A stretch of 64,000 nt of DNA from Ampullaceana balthica (GCA_944989445.1 CALYLW010000058.1:1-64000); one strand, 5' to 3'. Counted from the stretch's first letter, positions 23,801 through 35,740 are shown. Notes: generated by a model not told the origin, from the letters alone. Numbers and translations: made by a program.

Positions 23801-26800
23801 CATTTGGTCCAAGCCATGAGGTATTGACAATGGTCATACTCCCCATTTGGTCCAAGCCATGAGGTATTGACATTGGTCATACTCCCCATTTGGTCCAAGC
23901 CATGAGGTATTGACAGTGGTCATACTCCCCACTTGGTCCAAGCCATGAGGTATTGACAATGGTCATACTCCCCAGTTGGTCCAAGCCATGAGGTATTGAC
24001 AATGGTCATACTCCCCATTTGGTCCAAGCCATGAGGTATTGACAATGGTCATACTCCCCAGTTTGTCCAAGCCATGAGGTATTGACAATGGTCACACTCC
24101 CAAGTTGGTCCAAGCCATGAGATATTGACAATGGTCATACTCCCCAGTTGGTCCAAGCCATTAGGTATTGACATTGGTCATACTCCCCAGTTGGTCCAAG
24201 CCATGAGTTATTGACAATGGTCATACTCCCCAGTTGGTCCAAGCCATGAAGAATGGACAATGGTCATACTCCCCAGTTGGTCCAAGCCATGAGTTATTGA
24301 CAATGGTCATACTCCCCAGTTGGTCCAAGCCATGAGGTATTGACGATGGTCATACTCCCCAGTTGGTCCAAGCCATGAGGTATTGACAATGGTCATACTC
24401 CCCAGTTGGTCCAAGCCATGAGGTATTGACAATGGTCATACTCCCCAGTTGGTCCAAGCCATGAGGTATTGACAATGGTCATACTCCCCATTTGGTCCAA
24501 GCCATGAGGTATTGACAATGGTCATACTCCCCATTTGGTCCAAGCCATGGGGTATTGACAATGGTCATACTCCTCACTTGGTCAAGGCCATGAGGTATTG
24601 ACAATGGTCATACTCCCCACTTGGTCCAAGCCATGAGGTATTGACAATGGTCATACTCCCCAGTTGGTCCAAGCCATGAGGTATTGACAATGGTCATACT
24701 CCCCATTTGGTCCAAGCCATGAGGTATTGACAATGGTCATACTCCCCATTTGGTCCAAGCCATGAGGTATTGACAATGGTCATACTCCCCAGTTTGTCCA
24801 AGCCATGAGGTATTGACAATGGTCACACTCCCAAGTTGGTCCAAGCCATGAGATATTGACAATGGTCATACTACCCAGTTGGTCCAAGCCATTAGGTATT
24901 GACAATGGTCATACTCCCCATTTGGTCTAAGCCATGAGGTATTGACAATGGTCATACTCCCCAGTTGGTCCAAGCCATGAAGAATGGACAATGGTCATAC
25001 TCCCCACTTGGTCCAAGCCATGAGGTATTGACAATGGTCATACTCTCCAGTTGGTCCAAGCCATGATGTATTGACAATGGTCATACTCCCCATTTGGTCC
25101 AAGCCATGAGGTATTGAAAATGGTCATACTCCCCAGTTGGTCCAAGCCATGAGGTATTGACAATGGTCATACTCCCCACTTGGTCCAAGCCATGAGGTAT
25201 TGATAATGGTCTTACTCCCCAGTTGGTCCAAGCCATGAGGTATTGACAATGGTCATACTCTCCATTTGGTCCAAGCCATGAGGTATTGACAATGGTCATA
25301 CTCCCCATTTGGTCCAAGCCATGAGGTATTGACAATGGTCATACTCCCCATTTGGTCCAAGCCATGAGGTATTGACATTGGTCATACTCCCCATTTGGTC
25401 CAAGCCATGAGGTATTGACAGTGGTCATACTCCCCACTTGGTCCAAGCCATGAGGTATTGACAATGGTCATACTCCCCAGTTGGTCCAAGCCATGAGGTA
25501 TTGACAATGGTCATACTCCCCAGTTGGTCCAAGCCATGAGGTATTGACAATGGTCATACTCCCCAGTTTGTCCAAGCCATGAGGTATTGACAATGGTCAC
25601 ACTCCCAAGTTGGTCCAAGCCATGAGATATTGACAATGGTCATACTCTCCAGTTGGTCCAAGCCATTAGGTATTGACAATGGTCATACTCCCCACTTGGT
25701 CCAAGCCATGAGGTATTGACAGTGGTCATACTCCCCATTTGGTCCAAGCCATGAGGTATTGACAATGGTCATACTCCCCATTTGGTCCAAGCCATGAGGT
25801 ATTGACATTGGTCATACTCCCCATTTGGTCCAAGCCATGAGGTATTGACAGTGGTCATACTCCCCACTTGGTCCAAGCCATGAGGTATTGACAATGGTCA
25901 TACTCCCCAGTTGGTCCAAGCCATGAGGTATTGACAATGGTCATACTCCCCATTTGGTCCAAGCCATGAGGTATTGACAATGGTCATACTCCCCAGTTTG
26001 TCCAAGCCATGAGGTATTGACAATGGTCACACTCCCAAGTTGGTCCAAGCCATGAGATATTGACAATGGTCATACTCCCCAGTTTGGTCCAAGCCATTAG
26101 GTATTGACATTGGTCATACTCCCCACTTGGTCCAAGCCATGAGTTATTGACAATGGTCATACTCCCCAGTTGGTCCAAGCCATGAAGAATGGACAATGGT
26201 CATACTCCCCAGTTGGTCCAAGCCATGAGTTATTGATAATGGTCATACTCACCAGTTGGTCCAAGCCATGAGGTATTGACGATGGTCATACTCCCCAGTT
26301 GGTCCAAGCCATGAGGTATTGACAATGGTCATACTCCCCAGTTGGTCCAAGCCATGAGGTATTGACAATGGTCATACTCCCCAGTTGGTCCAAGCCATGA
26401 GGTATTGACAATGGTCATACTCCCCATTTGGTCCAAGCCATGAGGTATTGACAATGGTCATACTCCCCATTTGGTCCAAGCCATGGGGTATTGACAATGG
26501 TCATACTCCTCACTTGGTCAAGGCCATGAGGTATTGACAATGGTCATACTCCCCACTTGGTCCAAGCCATGAGGTATTGACAATGGTCATACTCCCCAGT
26601 TGGTCCAAGCCATGAGGTATTGACAATGGTCATACTCCCCATTTGGTCCAAGCCATGAGGTATTGACAATGGTCATACTCCCCATTTGGTCCAAGCCATG
26701 AGGTATTGACAATGGTCATACTCCCCAGTTTGTCCAAGCCATGAGGTATTGACAATGGTCACACTCCCAAGTTGGTCCAAGCCATGAGATATTGACAATG

Positions 26801-27489
26801 GTCATACTACCCAGTTGGTCCAAGCCATTAGGTATTGACAATGGTCATACTCCCCATTTGGTCTAAGCCATGAGGTATTGACAATGGTCATACTCCCCAG
26901 TTGGTCCAAGCCATGAGGTATTGACAATGGTCATACTCCTCACTTGGTCCAAGCCATGAGGTATTGACAATGGTCATACTCCCCAGTTTGTCCAAGCCAT
27001 GAGGTATTGACAATGGTCATACTCCCCAGTTGGTCCAAGCCATTAGGTATTGACAATGGTCATACTCCCCAGTTGGTCCAAGCCATGAGGTATTGACAAT
27101 GGTCTTACTCCCCATTTGGTCCAAGCCATGAGGTATTAACAATGGTCATACTCCCCAGTTGGTCCAAGCCATGAGGTATTGACAATGGTCATACTCCCCA
27201 TTTGGTCCAAGCCATGAGGTATTGACAATGGTCATACTCCCCAGTTGGTCCAAGCCATGAGGTATTGACAATGGTCATACTCCCCAGTTGGTCCAAGCCA
27301 TGAGGTATTGACAATGGTCATACTCCCCACTTGGTCCAAGCCATGAGGTATTGACAGTGGTCATACTCCCCAGTTGGTCCAAGCCATGAGGTATTGACAA
27401 TGGTCATACTCCCCAGTTGGTCCAAGCCATGAGGTATTGACAATGGTCATACTCCCCAGTTGGTCCAAGCCATGAGGTATTGAAAATGG
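20872..27489. repeat. 43-bp minisatellite array, about 154 units, with higher-order structure
   Basis: The unit, starting at ccatgaggta, recurs every 43 bp (for example at 20,888 and 20,931); key parts are gtattgacaatggtcatact and ccccagttggtccaag. Variant units carry atttgg, acttgg, gtttg, attagg, gaagaatgg or cacactcccaag. These variants recur in a fixed order every 1,505 bp (35 units): gtttg-type units at 22,555 and 24,060, and again at 23,286 and 24,791, each 1,505 apart. After a shorter 10-unit segment starting at 25,565, a partial third copy begins at 25,995. One unit near 26,080 has an extra base. Minus-strand frames of 60-84 codons inside the array are by-products of the repeat. The array begins and ends abruptly in unique AT-rich sequence. 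Confidence 0.97.
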
Positions 27490-27937
27490 CAATACTTTAT
27501 TTTTATAAGAAGCATTCATTGATGGTAAAAAACATTGTTTCTTGCAATGGAAAATGTTATTATCTTCATTGCATATTTAGCATCAATTGGTCATTGTTTG
27601 AGTGACAGTAAAAAGCTTTTGGGAAACATTTACAATGCAGACATTTCAAATACATGTACAACTCATTTATATATATATATATTCTGATTTGGTTTTAGAA
27701 ATGTTTTCATATTGTAACTACTTTTAATGGAAGGAAATCGCTGACTACAACCTAGGGGCCGTCCATAAAGTACGTCACGCTATTTTTTTTACCCCCCCTC
27801 CCCCTGTCACAAATTTCGGGACAGCACCAAAGTACGTCACACTTTAACATTTTAAAAAAAATTAAAACCTAATTAAAATATTTAATTTAATACTTAAAAT
27901 ACACTTCACTATTAACTGTATTAAAATAAATAAATAA

Positions 27938-28197
27938 GGATGTACTGGAATGAAAATTTGAAAATCCATCCGGAGCCGGATTTTGACGGATTTATGAAGT
28001 GAAATTCGCCCGGAGCCGGAGTCAGATTTTTTAAATGGCCGGATTCCGGATTTGCCGCAGCCATCATGAATATAGCTAAATTAGGGCTCTAACGGCCAGC
28101 CGGATTTATGAAGAGAAATCCTGCCGGAGACGGATTTTTAAAAATAGCCAGATCCAGATTTGCCGGAGCTGGATCCGAAATCCGGTACACCCCTACT
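27938..28197. mobile_element. hAT-like MITE nested in Harbinger-like element
   Basis: The left end ggatgtactgg and the right end ccggtacacccctac are degenerate inverted copies of the ends of the better-preserved relative at 46,348-47,081. The interior is rich in ccgga/tccgg blocks (gagccggat, gccggattccggatttgccg). Target duplication is not clear. Confidence 0.6.
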
Positions 28198-28285
28198 TAA
28201 AAGAACTATCAGATTATTAAAATGACTTTAATAGTAGAATAGTTAATTGTCAACATTTGTCACAGTTATTCAATGAAACACTAAC

Positions 28286-28774
28286 TCAATCTAAATCGAA
28301 TTTGAAAACAAAAATTCCAAAAATTAGACTTGACAATTTTATAATACAATGTACACAGATCAACTCGTCCTTATCTAGCCACTCAACAGCCTCTGTATGT
28401 GCATTTTCTCTTGTGGCAATACCTGCCATGGGTTCTCTTTGCATTCTAGAAGCGATTCTCAAAGTACGGATGCGTTTTATCTGAGTTGATTCTTGAACAG
28501 TTTGGGTGGGCACGTTCTCCTGAGCCCGAGCTCTGTGTTGTCCTGCATGTTTCTTCAACATTGTTTGTGAGGCAAAATATAAGTGACATACTTTGCAAAT
28601 TCTATCAAGTAAGCTGGTCTGCAAAGATGGATAATAAAGATCATATGGTTGTACATGTACTTTGAAAACCCCTGTTGATCTCGGCATGTCATCAAATTTG
28701 AGAGTTTTATGCCACAAACACGGAAGGAAATTTATGAGAATCTGCATCTGCTCTTTCGGAAGCTCTAAGTCCAT
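28286..28774 (-). pseudogene. ORF relic of the Harbinger-like element (Cys/His finger)
   Basis: A 162-codon frame includes a C2H2-like motif (CKVCHLYFASQTMLKKHAGQH) and a segment LPCLWHKTLKFDDMPRSTGV. It probably encoded part of an element protein. I do not recognise a DDE catalytic core in it. The C-terminal end reads into AT-rich sequence and is unlikely to be genuine. Function unknown. Confidence 0.45.
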
Positions 28775-29116
28775 CAGTTGTTTGGTTGATTGGGATTAGA
28801 GGAGGAAAGAATCTCGAAGGTAAAACGCTGACATATGAGCTTCGTACTTTGTCGCAACATTTTAAGTCATGCTATCTCACAAGTTGAGTGAAGTATTGGC
28901 TGGTGCAAACAGTCCTGCTGCGTCCAATTCAGATTTATGAACAACACATTCAGGACTCATTTCATGCTATTTTGACATAAATCTAATTCAAATATTTCAC
29001 AAAAATTTTTGCAAATTATTTTTAAAGCTATTTAAATTCCCCCTGTCACAAACTGTCACACTTTCTTACACCCCCCTCCCACTTGGAGCGTGACGTACTT
29101 TATGGACGGCCCCTTA

Positions 29117-29460
29117 GTCTTTTTCTCTTTAAAAAAAATCACTTAATTCATTTCATAATTTTATCATTGCTAAACCTAAGGGCCATCAAATAGACATGTA
29201 AACCTGAAAGATCTCCTGCCATTGTGAAAAGGAAATGCTGAATTTTTCATGAGAGCACCCAGACCCTCCTCTATTTACGTACATGTCAACTTCTAAGGCT
29301 GCTGCTTAGACGCAAAGAAATTATTTAACACTAGAATTTTATAAATTTTGTTTTTACATTTATTGCTAACAAACAACAGGATGAAAAAACAAAAATTTCT
29401 AGTTGAAGTTATGTTATTTTGAGCCTGAACTTAGGTCTTCATAGCTCTTTTTAAAAAAAA
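29117..29460. other. Spacer, nothing recognised
   Basis: AT-rich spacer between the Harbinger-like element and element X. No gene or repeat end was identified. Confidence 0.45.
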
Positions 29461-30185
29461 AGAACCCGTAAAAAACCAAGTTTTTGACTATAAATCCTTT
29501 ATGTACGAGACATAACTAAAAGAATGTTCATTATAATACGCAGCGCAAGACAATAAAAAAAACATACAATTTTAGTTATGTGTCGTAAAACGTGTTTAAT
29601 ATAATGCGCACCGATCGGGAATATGTTTATAAAAGGTATTGTCAATATCAGTGGCGTCACTATGGGGGGGGCGGGGGGGGGCCGCCCCGGTGACACCCAT
29701 CAGGGGGTGACACCCGAGCCTAAAATTTTACTGTGTACGATTTTATGTCAGAAAACAAAATATGGAAAAAAATTTAATCTAGAAATAAATTAAGAAATAC
29801 AATGAAATACGTTAAACGCGAAAATTCTTATTAAAAAAATATCAGTTAACTTGCAATAATAAAACAGTCCCAACACACGAACAACATTAAAACAAATTAG
29901 GAAAAAAAGAAAAGAAATAGTCGCAGCAGAGAGATCTTTAAAAAAGGCTGGAATGAAAGAGGCAGTGTCTTCTGTTTTAAAAGGTATAAAGCCATTTATT
30001 GGGCTTGGACACACCGACAGCATGGACGAATCCCACCTCACGACTCCCTCCACCACAGTGGGGTGGGGGAATACGATTTTTATCACCACCTCCCCCGCCC
30101 CGTCCAAAGAAAAAAAATCAAAAGCTTGGTTTTCTTTGTTGATGTTTTTCTTGAGGAAAATTATGATTTCAATGTCTTTGAGTCA

Positions 30186-30191
<6 letters not shown>

Positions 30192-30271
<80 letters not shown>
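30192..30271. repeat. (TA)n microsatellite, about 80 bp
   Basis: An uninterrupted TA run lies inside hAT copy 2. The matching position in copy 1 (about 8,145-8,160) has only about 8 repeats, so the tract expanded in copy 2 or contracted in copy 1. Confidence 0.95.
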
Positions 30272-30274
<3 letters not shown>

Positions 30275-30489
30275 GGCGTGAAAGCATAGATATGCATGTT
30301 TATATACAGGTAGTCCTCCGGTTACGACGGTCCCATCCCGACTTACGCTGTTTAGTGCTTACGAACGCGCCCCCGTAAAGAATAGTATTACGCGTTATTC
30401 CGTATTTTTTAAAAAAAATTCACGAGGTAACGAATTCTTTTCTCTATTTGAAATAACAAAAATTATTGAAACATATGTATGATTATTAT

Positions 30490-32275
30490 TTCAACCTACA
30501 ACTTTCGTTTGCGAATTTTTCAAATGGCGAAGTTTTCACTCAAGTCAATAAAGCTGAGTAATCTTACAAATTCCTTGTCAATGCTCATTAGAGAGAGCAT
30601 ATTCAGCCTTTTTCGTCCCATGCAAATTCTAACTCATTATATATTCTTTTCAACTTTGAAAAGGATCGCTCTCAACTGCAGTTTGATGTCATCATTGAAA
30701 GATAGATGCGAAGTGCGATGTGTACATTTGTAAAAGACTGTGTGAAATATATCTCATTCAAAAGCAGCAAAATGTTTAGCTCTGTGCACGTTTTTTGAGT
30801 TTCGCTTTGTGCTAATTCCCTTTCCTTACCCTGAGCCTGGGGCTGGGCAATAACATTTTTAAGAGTTCTGAAAATTGGACTAATTCTGAAGGTAAGCAGT
30901 CTTCGAAATCACTCATGAACCTACATGTGGAAGAAAATCAGAAGCCCCGAGCCTAGTGCTCCTTATGGGTCTTCCAGGAAGACCCCCTTAGCCATCTGGC
31001 CACCAAAGGGACGTAACAACTGAGGAACAAAAGCGGTCGCTTCTGAAGCGGCCACCTGGGCATCCAGGACATACAGTCGAAGATGCCTCCCACTAAGTTA
31101 CCCTCACAAGGAGGTGGTGGGATTTCCTACTACGACCCGCTACCACTTTGGCGCCATCCCGGCAAAGCACACGGGTCTCCATGGTTAGGACCGCCGCAGA
31201 CCGGGGGATCATCAAAAACCTACCTAGGGTGCAACCCCTACTGGAAGGTTTCCTCAGAGCTGGCGTCCAATACGTTCTTCGCGGCCCTTTTTGCTAATCC
31301 GTACTGGCGCTCCTGGCCCTAAACCGGCACCGCTCGATGGCGTTGCTAGTAAATTGAGGGGGACGAAACGGTTGCTTCGGATTTACCCGACCCCTTCTTC
31401 GAAATCACGTGAATGTTCTTCCATTAATTTGGCTGCTGCCCATCGGGTGGCGAAAGTGTTGAGGTCAGTTAGGTTTGTAATAAAGCCAAATTTCTCATGG
31501 ATGTATTTATATGCACCTAACCAATGTTGTAGGGCTTAAGAAAGTTTGTCAATGATTACCAGAAATCCCTCAATCTTGAATTTTTTTCTCCAGGAGAATA
31601 CTGTTTTGTTGATGTCCCTTTATCAAACTGACGCTTTCTTTTTTGTTTGATAGTATTGATGATTGTTTACACTGTTTTTACCACGGACTTTTCCTTTCCT
31701 TTGTCTTCATAAGAATAAAATTAAGAATGCTATTTTTTAACAAACTCAATGAGAGACTTCCTTTCTAAAATTGTTTCCAAAATTTCAAGTAAAATAGTGA
31801 CTTCCAGTTGTTGAATTTCCTTTAGAAATCCTTCTTCTTCAAGTTGGCAGTCAAGTGGCTGATTTTCATTCGTTGCTAATTCTTCCAGTGCTGCGATATT
31901 CTCATGGTATGAGCTATTAACAGACCGTACAGCCTAATGTCAGGCTGACCATCTTGTGTCAGACAAGGCTTTGTTAGCATATATCAATTTCATATGTTTT
32001 TGAAGTACCTGTCAACGATGAGTAGATGCAACAAGTCGGGTATAAAGATTTTGCAGAAGACAAAAAAATCTGACCGCAGTAGGAGAACCTGCTGCTCTTT
32101 TCCCAACCAAATTAAAGGAATGAGCTGTGCACGGCACATAATGAGCTACAATGCACTTCTCACGAAGAATAGCCTGGTTTCCGTTATACTTCCTACTCAT
32201 TTGCAGCATTGCCGTATGACTGTCAAAGGCATTTTCAGGGATTCGTACAAACATAATGGCCTGCATATTTATTAT
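30490..32275 (-). pseudogene. Decayed hAT transposase in copy 2
   Basis: Minus-strand relic of the transposase in copy 1, with matching pieces CTAHSFNLVGKRAAG, RFFCLLQNLYTRLVASTHR and the C-terminal segment around 30,490-30,600. It is interrupted by a retroelement fragment (30,913-31,395), stops and frameshifts. Some lesions differ from copy 1, so the copies decayed independently. Confidence 0.7.
30913..31395 (+). mobile_element. Retroelement fragment inserted in hAT copy 2
   Basis: A 483-bp GC-richer insert is flanked by a 13-bp duplication, tcttcgaaatcac (30,900-30,912 and 31,396-31,408). The size of the duplication and the lack of terminal inverted repeats suggest target-primed reverse transcription. 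Its first 110 bases (acctacatgtggaaga...ccatctggcc...gggacgtaacaac) recur at 42,197-42,305. Open frames within it show no recognisable domain. Confidence 0.7.
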
Positions 32276-33529
32276 ACACTATAATTCATAAATAGTTTGG
32301 GGGCCCTTAAATTATTGGGGGCCCGTTCAGCACCCCCCTTTTAATCCGCCATAGGGGGGGGTCCACGCATCTGTGACGATGTGGTACGAGGAGGGGGGTG
32401 TTTAAGAAATGTGACGTCACATCAAAAACGCGAAACTTTAAATAAAAGTTCCACTTAAATATTTGATTGTTTACCATTTATTTAATTACGTTTTCAATGA
32501 CTTCACGCGTGTTACGATATTACAGTGCAGACTTAAACTAAATACATATTTAAATGACAAAAAATAATTTGCAGCATGCTAATTTTTATTGAGCAAATAC
32601 GGCTTGGGTGAGGGGTGTCAATGCTTTGTGACGTCATATCGTAAAAAAGGGGTGGGGTCTAAGTTTTTGTGACAAAGTATGACGCTGGGGGTAAAAATCG
32701 GCTACCTCGCGTGACGTCATTTATGGACGGCCCCTTCAGTCGTGAAGGGGTGACACCATGAGCTACCGCCCCGGGTGACACCAACCCTAGTGACGCCTCT
32801 TGTCAATATAATACGCACCAAATCGCGCGACAGGAAAGTATTAATAAAAATGTCGTTCAATATATACGAACCGCGACACTCTAGCACAAACATTTAACAT
32901 GATACATAGAGATAAATAAAATAATCCTAAATTTCAATAATTTAATTACAGTACATGCAATCGATCTGAAATTTTGATACATCGTTTTTATCATCGGCAC
33001 GAAACTGCCCGTAAAATTTCAGCTCGCTAGCTTATGAGGAAGTGGGTAAAAAAATATATCCAAAGTGTTTTCGACAAGCAAGGGTTCAAACAAACAGACA
33101 CCACGAGTTAATATAGAGGATTTAAAAAAGAAGTTCAGTTCTAAATTTAATACAATTACCCAAACAGTAACACCTAAAATACTTATAATGTTTGGCTAAA
33201 AAAAAACAGTATAACTATAACTATGATCATGTTATAGCTTTTTAGCTGAATTTGATTCTCCTCTACAGGAACACTTTTAGAGATATAGAAATCGTGCAAG
33301 TAGAATGTGCCTTATATCCTTCTGCCAGTAGATGCGATGAATTTATTGATTTATTTGTATCCAAAGTATTCATGTAGAATGTAGATGATTCCTGACATCA
33401 ATAATGCTAAATATAATCGAATCAGTATCGATTTTACTTCTGACATCAGTCATGTTGATCAGCTCACATTTATTTTTAGCTCACACTTATTTTTAGCTAA
33501 GGTATCAAAACTCAAAACTTTGAACTGTA

Positions 33530-33996
33530 TTATCTTATCTTATCTGTTTCAGACGCTCCTTCTATACAGAAGAGTATTGCGTCCTACGCTTATCTATGCT
33601 TTGTGTTTAGTCCTGCATTCTTATTAAAGTTTTAAATGTTGATAAAGTGTTGGCTTTCCTGGTTTCTTCAGGCAACCCATTCCACGCCCGAATTCCGGAC
33701 GAGAAGAACGAAAATTTGTATGTGTTTGTTCTTGCATACGGAATAAGAAAGGTGTTTTTATCCTTATGTCTATCCGAGGGTTGTATTAAGTTATCTTTGT
33801 GTTGTATTTCTAAATTAGAGTTAATTGCTTTATGTATGATTACTACTTTACTCTTGGTTCTTCTATCCTCTAGTGTTTCAAGGTTTAATGATTTAACTAA
33901 TGGTGTTATTCTAGTCAGTTTCGAATATTCTCCAGTAATGAATCTGGCAGCTCTTTTTTGGATTTGTTCTAGTTTATCAATGTTTTCCTTGGTATT
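33530..33996 (-). mobile_element. L2/CR1-like LINE 3' fragment
   Basis: Read on the minus strand, this encodes the RT C-terminal region (QKRAARFITGEYS, then RRTKSKVVIIHKAI, then FSFFSSGIRAWNGL with local changes). It ends with the gaaggagcgtctg tail followed by agata repeats at 33,530-33,545. The copy at 56,870-57,662 is nearly identical in this region. The plus-strand 159-codon frame here is its antisense shadow. Confidence 0.75.
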
Positions 33997-34000
33997 AGAG

Positions 34001-34121
34001 AGGGCACGGTGTCACGGTGCTCGCGTGGCATGGGTCACGGGTTCGAATCTCTGTGAAGGCAGAGATTTGTTCCCTGGGCCTAAGGCGTCTCATCCAGCTC
34101 CGAATGGGTGCCTGACAAAAT
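34001..34121 (+). mobile_element. SINE head fragment
   Basis: The fragment shows the tRNA-like box cacgggttcgaatc followed by gtgaaggcagagatttgttc and gaatgggtgcctgac. These are the same blocks as the SINE at 5,107, but the tail is absent. Confidence 0.65.
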
Positions 34122-34548
34122 CTTAAATTATAACAAATAATATCACTAACATTAAAGACTAATAGCTACAAGATTAATTACTGGTGAATATTCACAACTG
34201 AAAATATTAACTCAATTAGTATCAATTAGTAATTAGTTAAATTACTGAACCTAGAAACACAAGAGGATAGAAGATGAGCAAATATTAATAATTCATTCGG
34301 CATTAAATTCTAAAACGAAAAGACATAAACATTCATTCGCAAGACCAAACACATACAAATCCTCCTTCCTGTTGACATTCAGGCGTGGAGTAGTTTGTAG
34401 CCTGAGCAAGCCAAGAAAAACGAGTATCTATCAACATTCAAAACTATAATAAAAATGCAAGACTTGACATAAACCAAAGATAAGCGTAAGCAGTGGCGTA
34501 GCTAGAACTTTTGCCGCCCGGGGCGGTCTCCAATTTGCCGCCCTTTTA

Positions 34549-34969
34549 GGGGCCGTCCATAAATGACGTCACGCACCTTGGGGGGGGGGAATTCACACAT
34601 TTGTGACGATAGGGGGTGTTTAATAAATGTGACATCACATCAAAACGCGCAACTTTAAATAAAAGTTTCACTTAAATATTTGATTAATGACACTTTATTT
34701 AAAGACATTTTACATGGCTTCACGCATGTTACGATATTATAGTGCAGCCTTACACTAAAAACATACTTAAATGGCACAAAATTGATTTGAAACATGCTCA
34801 TTTTCAAATAGAAAATACGGTTTTTATGGTGGAAGGGGGGGCGGCAAAGCTTTGTGACGTCATATTGAAAAAGTGTCTAAGTTTTTATGATGACGTTTGA
34901 CTAAGGGGGAGGGGGTGAAAAATCAGCCAAAATTGCATGACGACAAGGACGTCATTTATGGACGGCCCC
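34549..34969. mobile_element. Harbinger-like MITE, 421 bp, nested in hAT copy 3
   Basis: Ends ggggccgtccataaatgacg and cgtcatttatggacggcccc are inverted. A perfect TTA duplication flanks it (34,546-34,548 and 34,970-34,972). Its interior matches the Harbinger-type segment in hAT copies 1 and 2 (tgtttaataaatgtgacatc, caacttt aaataaaagttt). Confidence 0.85.
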
Positions 34970-35379
34970 TTAAGCCAATCATATGATGGATTTTATAAAT
35001 AAATAAACGTGAATAAATAATTTTAATTGCGGCGAAGTAAAGATGGGAAACATTTTTACCATTGCATGCCATATTTGTGTAAGCAATAATAAAAGACCCC
35101 GCATAATATAAATGATATACCTATAAATACACACTTACAAAAATACAAGATCCTTTTTTATAAAGGCAACAAGAAAGTTATTGAGGTCGCAGGTCGTCCC
35201 CCCGCCTCCCGCCCAAATGAAAGAAAACATATTCCAAATTTACACCACAAAAATCATTACCAATTAATATGCTATTATTTTGTATTATAGATAAATGATT
35301 TTTTACAAAGAAATTGTATACATTAGTATGTAAACACATCATACATTTATTTTACTAACTTTCATAGTAGAAAAGTCGT

Positions 35380-35740
35380 GTATTATGCTATCAAAATTTC
35401 AAATTATTTGTAATTTCTTGTTCTATGGACAATAATGCAAGATTTTGTAGTCTTAAATCACTCATTGTGCAATGAAGATAATTTTTTTAATCAACTTCAG
35501 TTTGGAGAAGCTCATTTCACAACTAGCGACACTGATAGCAATTTTTGAACAATTATTAGCAAAATTACAATGTTGGGTACAGCATTTTCTAATATATACT
35601 GTTGAATAAATTTTAATAGATCAAGGGGTCTTTCCCCCCATTTTCTAACATAATGCCTCTTCTTGTGGTGTAGGTAGAGCCATAAAAACCTGGATCCTTT
35701 TTCTTTCAATATTGACATTTTCTTTAGCAGTGTCAAAACA
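35380..35740 (-). pseudogene. hAT transposase C-terminal (hATC dimerisation) relic
   Basis: Minus-strand translation gives RPLDLLKFIQQYILENAVPN, then SFSKLKLIKK, and in shifted frames a CP-x2-NKKL stretch. The pattern DLLKFI...FPN...SFSKLKLIK is the conserved C-terminal dimerisation region of hAT/ZMYM-type transposases. Frameshifts are present. Confidence 0.65.

Larger units (their letters stand above)
27755..29113. mobile_element. Harbinger-like DNA element (1.36 kb), degenerate
   Basis: Termini are ggggccgtccataaagtacg and its inverted form. Flanking trinucleotides are CTA (27,752-27,754) and TTA (29,114-29,116), consistent with a TWA target duplication carrying one mutation. TWA duplications are characteristic of PIF/Harbinger elements. 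The same termini are seen at 34,549, 36,962 and 55,346. It encloses a minus-strand ORF relic and a hAT-like MITE. Confidence 0.7.
29649..32801 (-). mobile_element. hAT transposon copy 2 (3.15 kb), inverse of copy 1
   Basis: Ends are cagtggcgtcacta and gtgacgcctctt; the last base is mutated. A perfect 8-bp duplication, gtcaatat, flanks it (29,641-29,648 and 32,802-32,809). Internal order mirrors copy 1: gc-rich terminus, TA microsatellite, decayed transposase, Harbinger-type segment, gtgacaccaaccctag. It differs by lacking nested element X and by a 483-bp retroelement insertion. Confidence 0.88.
29461..33126 (-). mobile_element. Inverted-repeat element X, interrupted by hAT copy 2
   Basis: The two halves of element X are 29,461-29,648 and 32,802-33,126. 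They are oriented opposite to the copy at 5,821 (start gactataaatcctttatgta, end cacgagttaatatagaggat). Their interior motifs (ataatgcgcaccga, ataatacgcaccaa) match. The 3.1-kb hAT lies exactly between them with an 8-bp duplication, so it jumped into X. Confidence 0.75.

Noticed and set aside
20872..27489. Array as a CRISPR locus or as a repetitive protein gene
   Set aside because: There are no unique spacers; units are directly contiguous at 43 bp. The minus-strand frames arise because the consensus has one stop per 43-codon cycle that some variants lose; they lack gene context.
28257..28484. 75-codon plus-strand ORF
   Set aside because: It is antisense to the Cys/His-finger frame of the Harbinger-like element and has no features of its own.
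30063..30281. ORFs ending in long Tyr-Ile repeats
   Set aside because: They are translations of the (TA)n microsatellite within a transposon.
33647..34126. 159-codon plus-strand ORF
   Set aside because: It is the antisense of the LINE RT C-terminal region (33,530-33,996) running on into a SINE head. The similar antisense frame at 57,223-57,537 confirms this.
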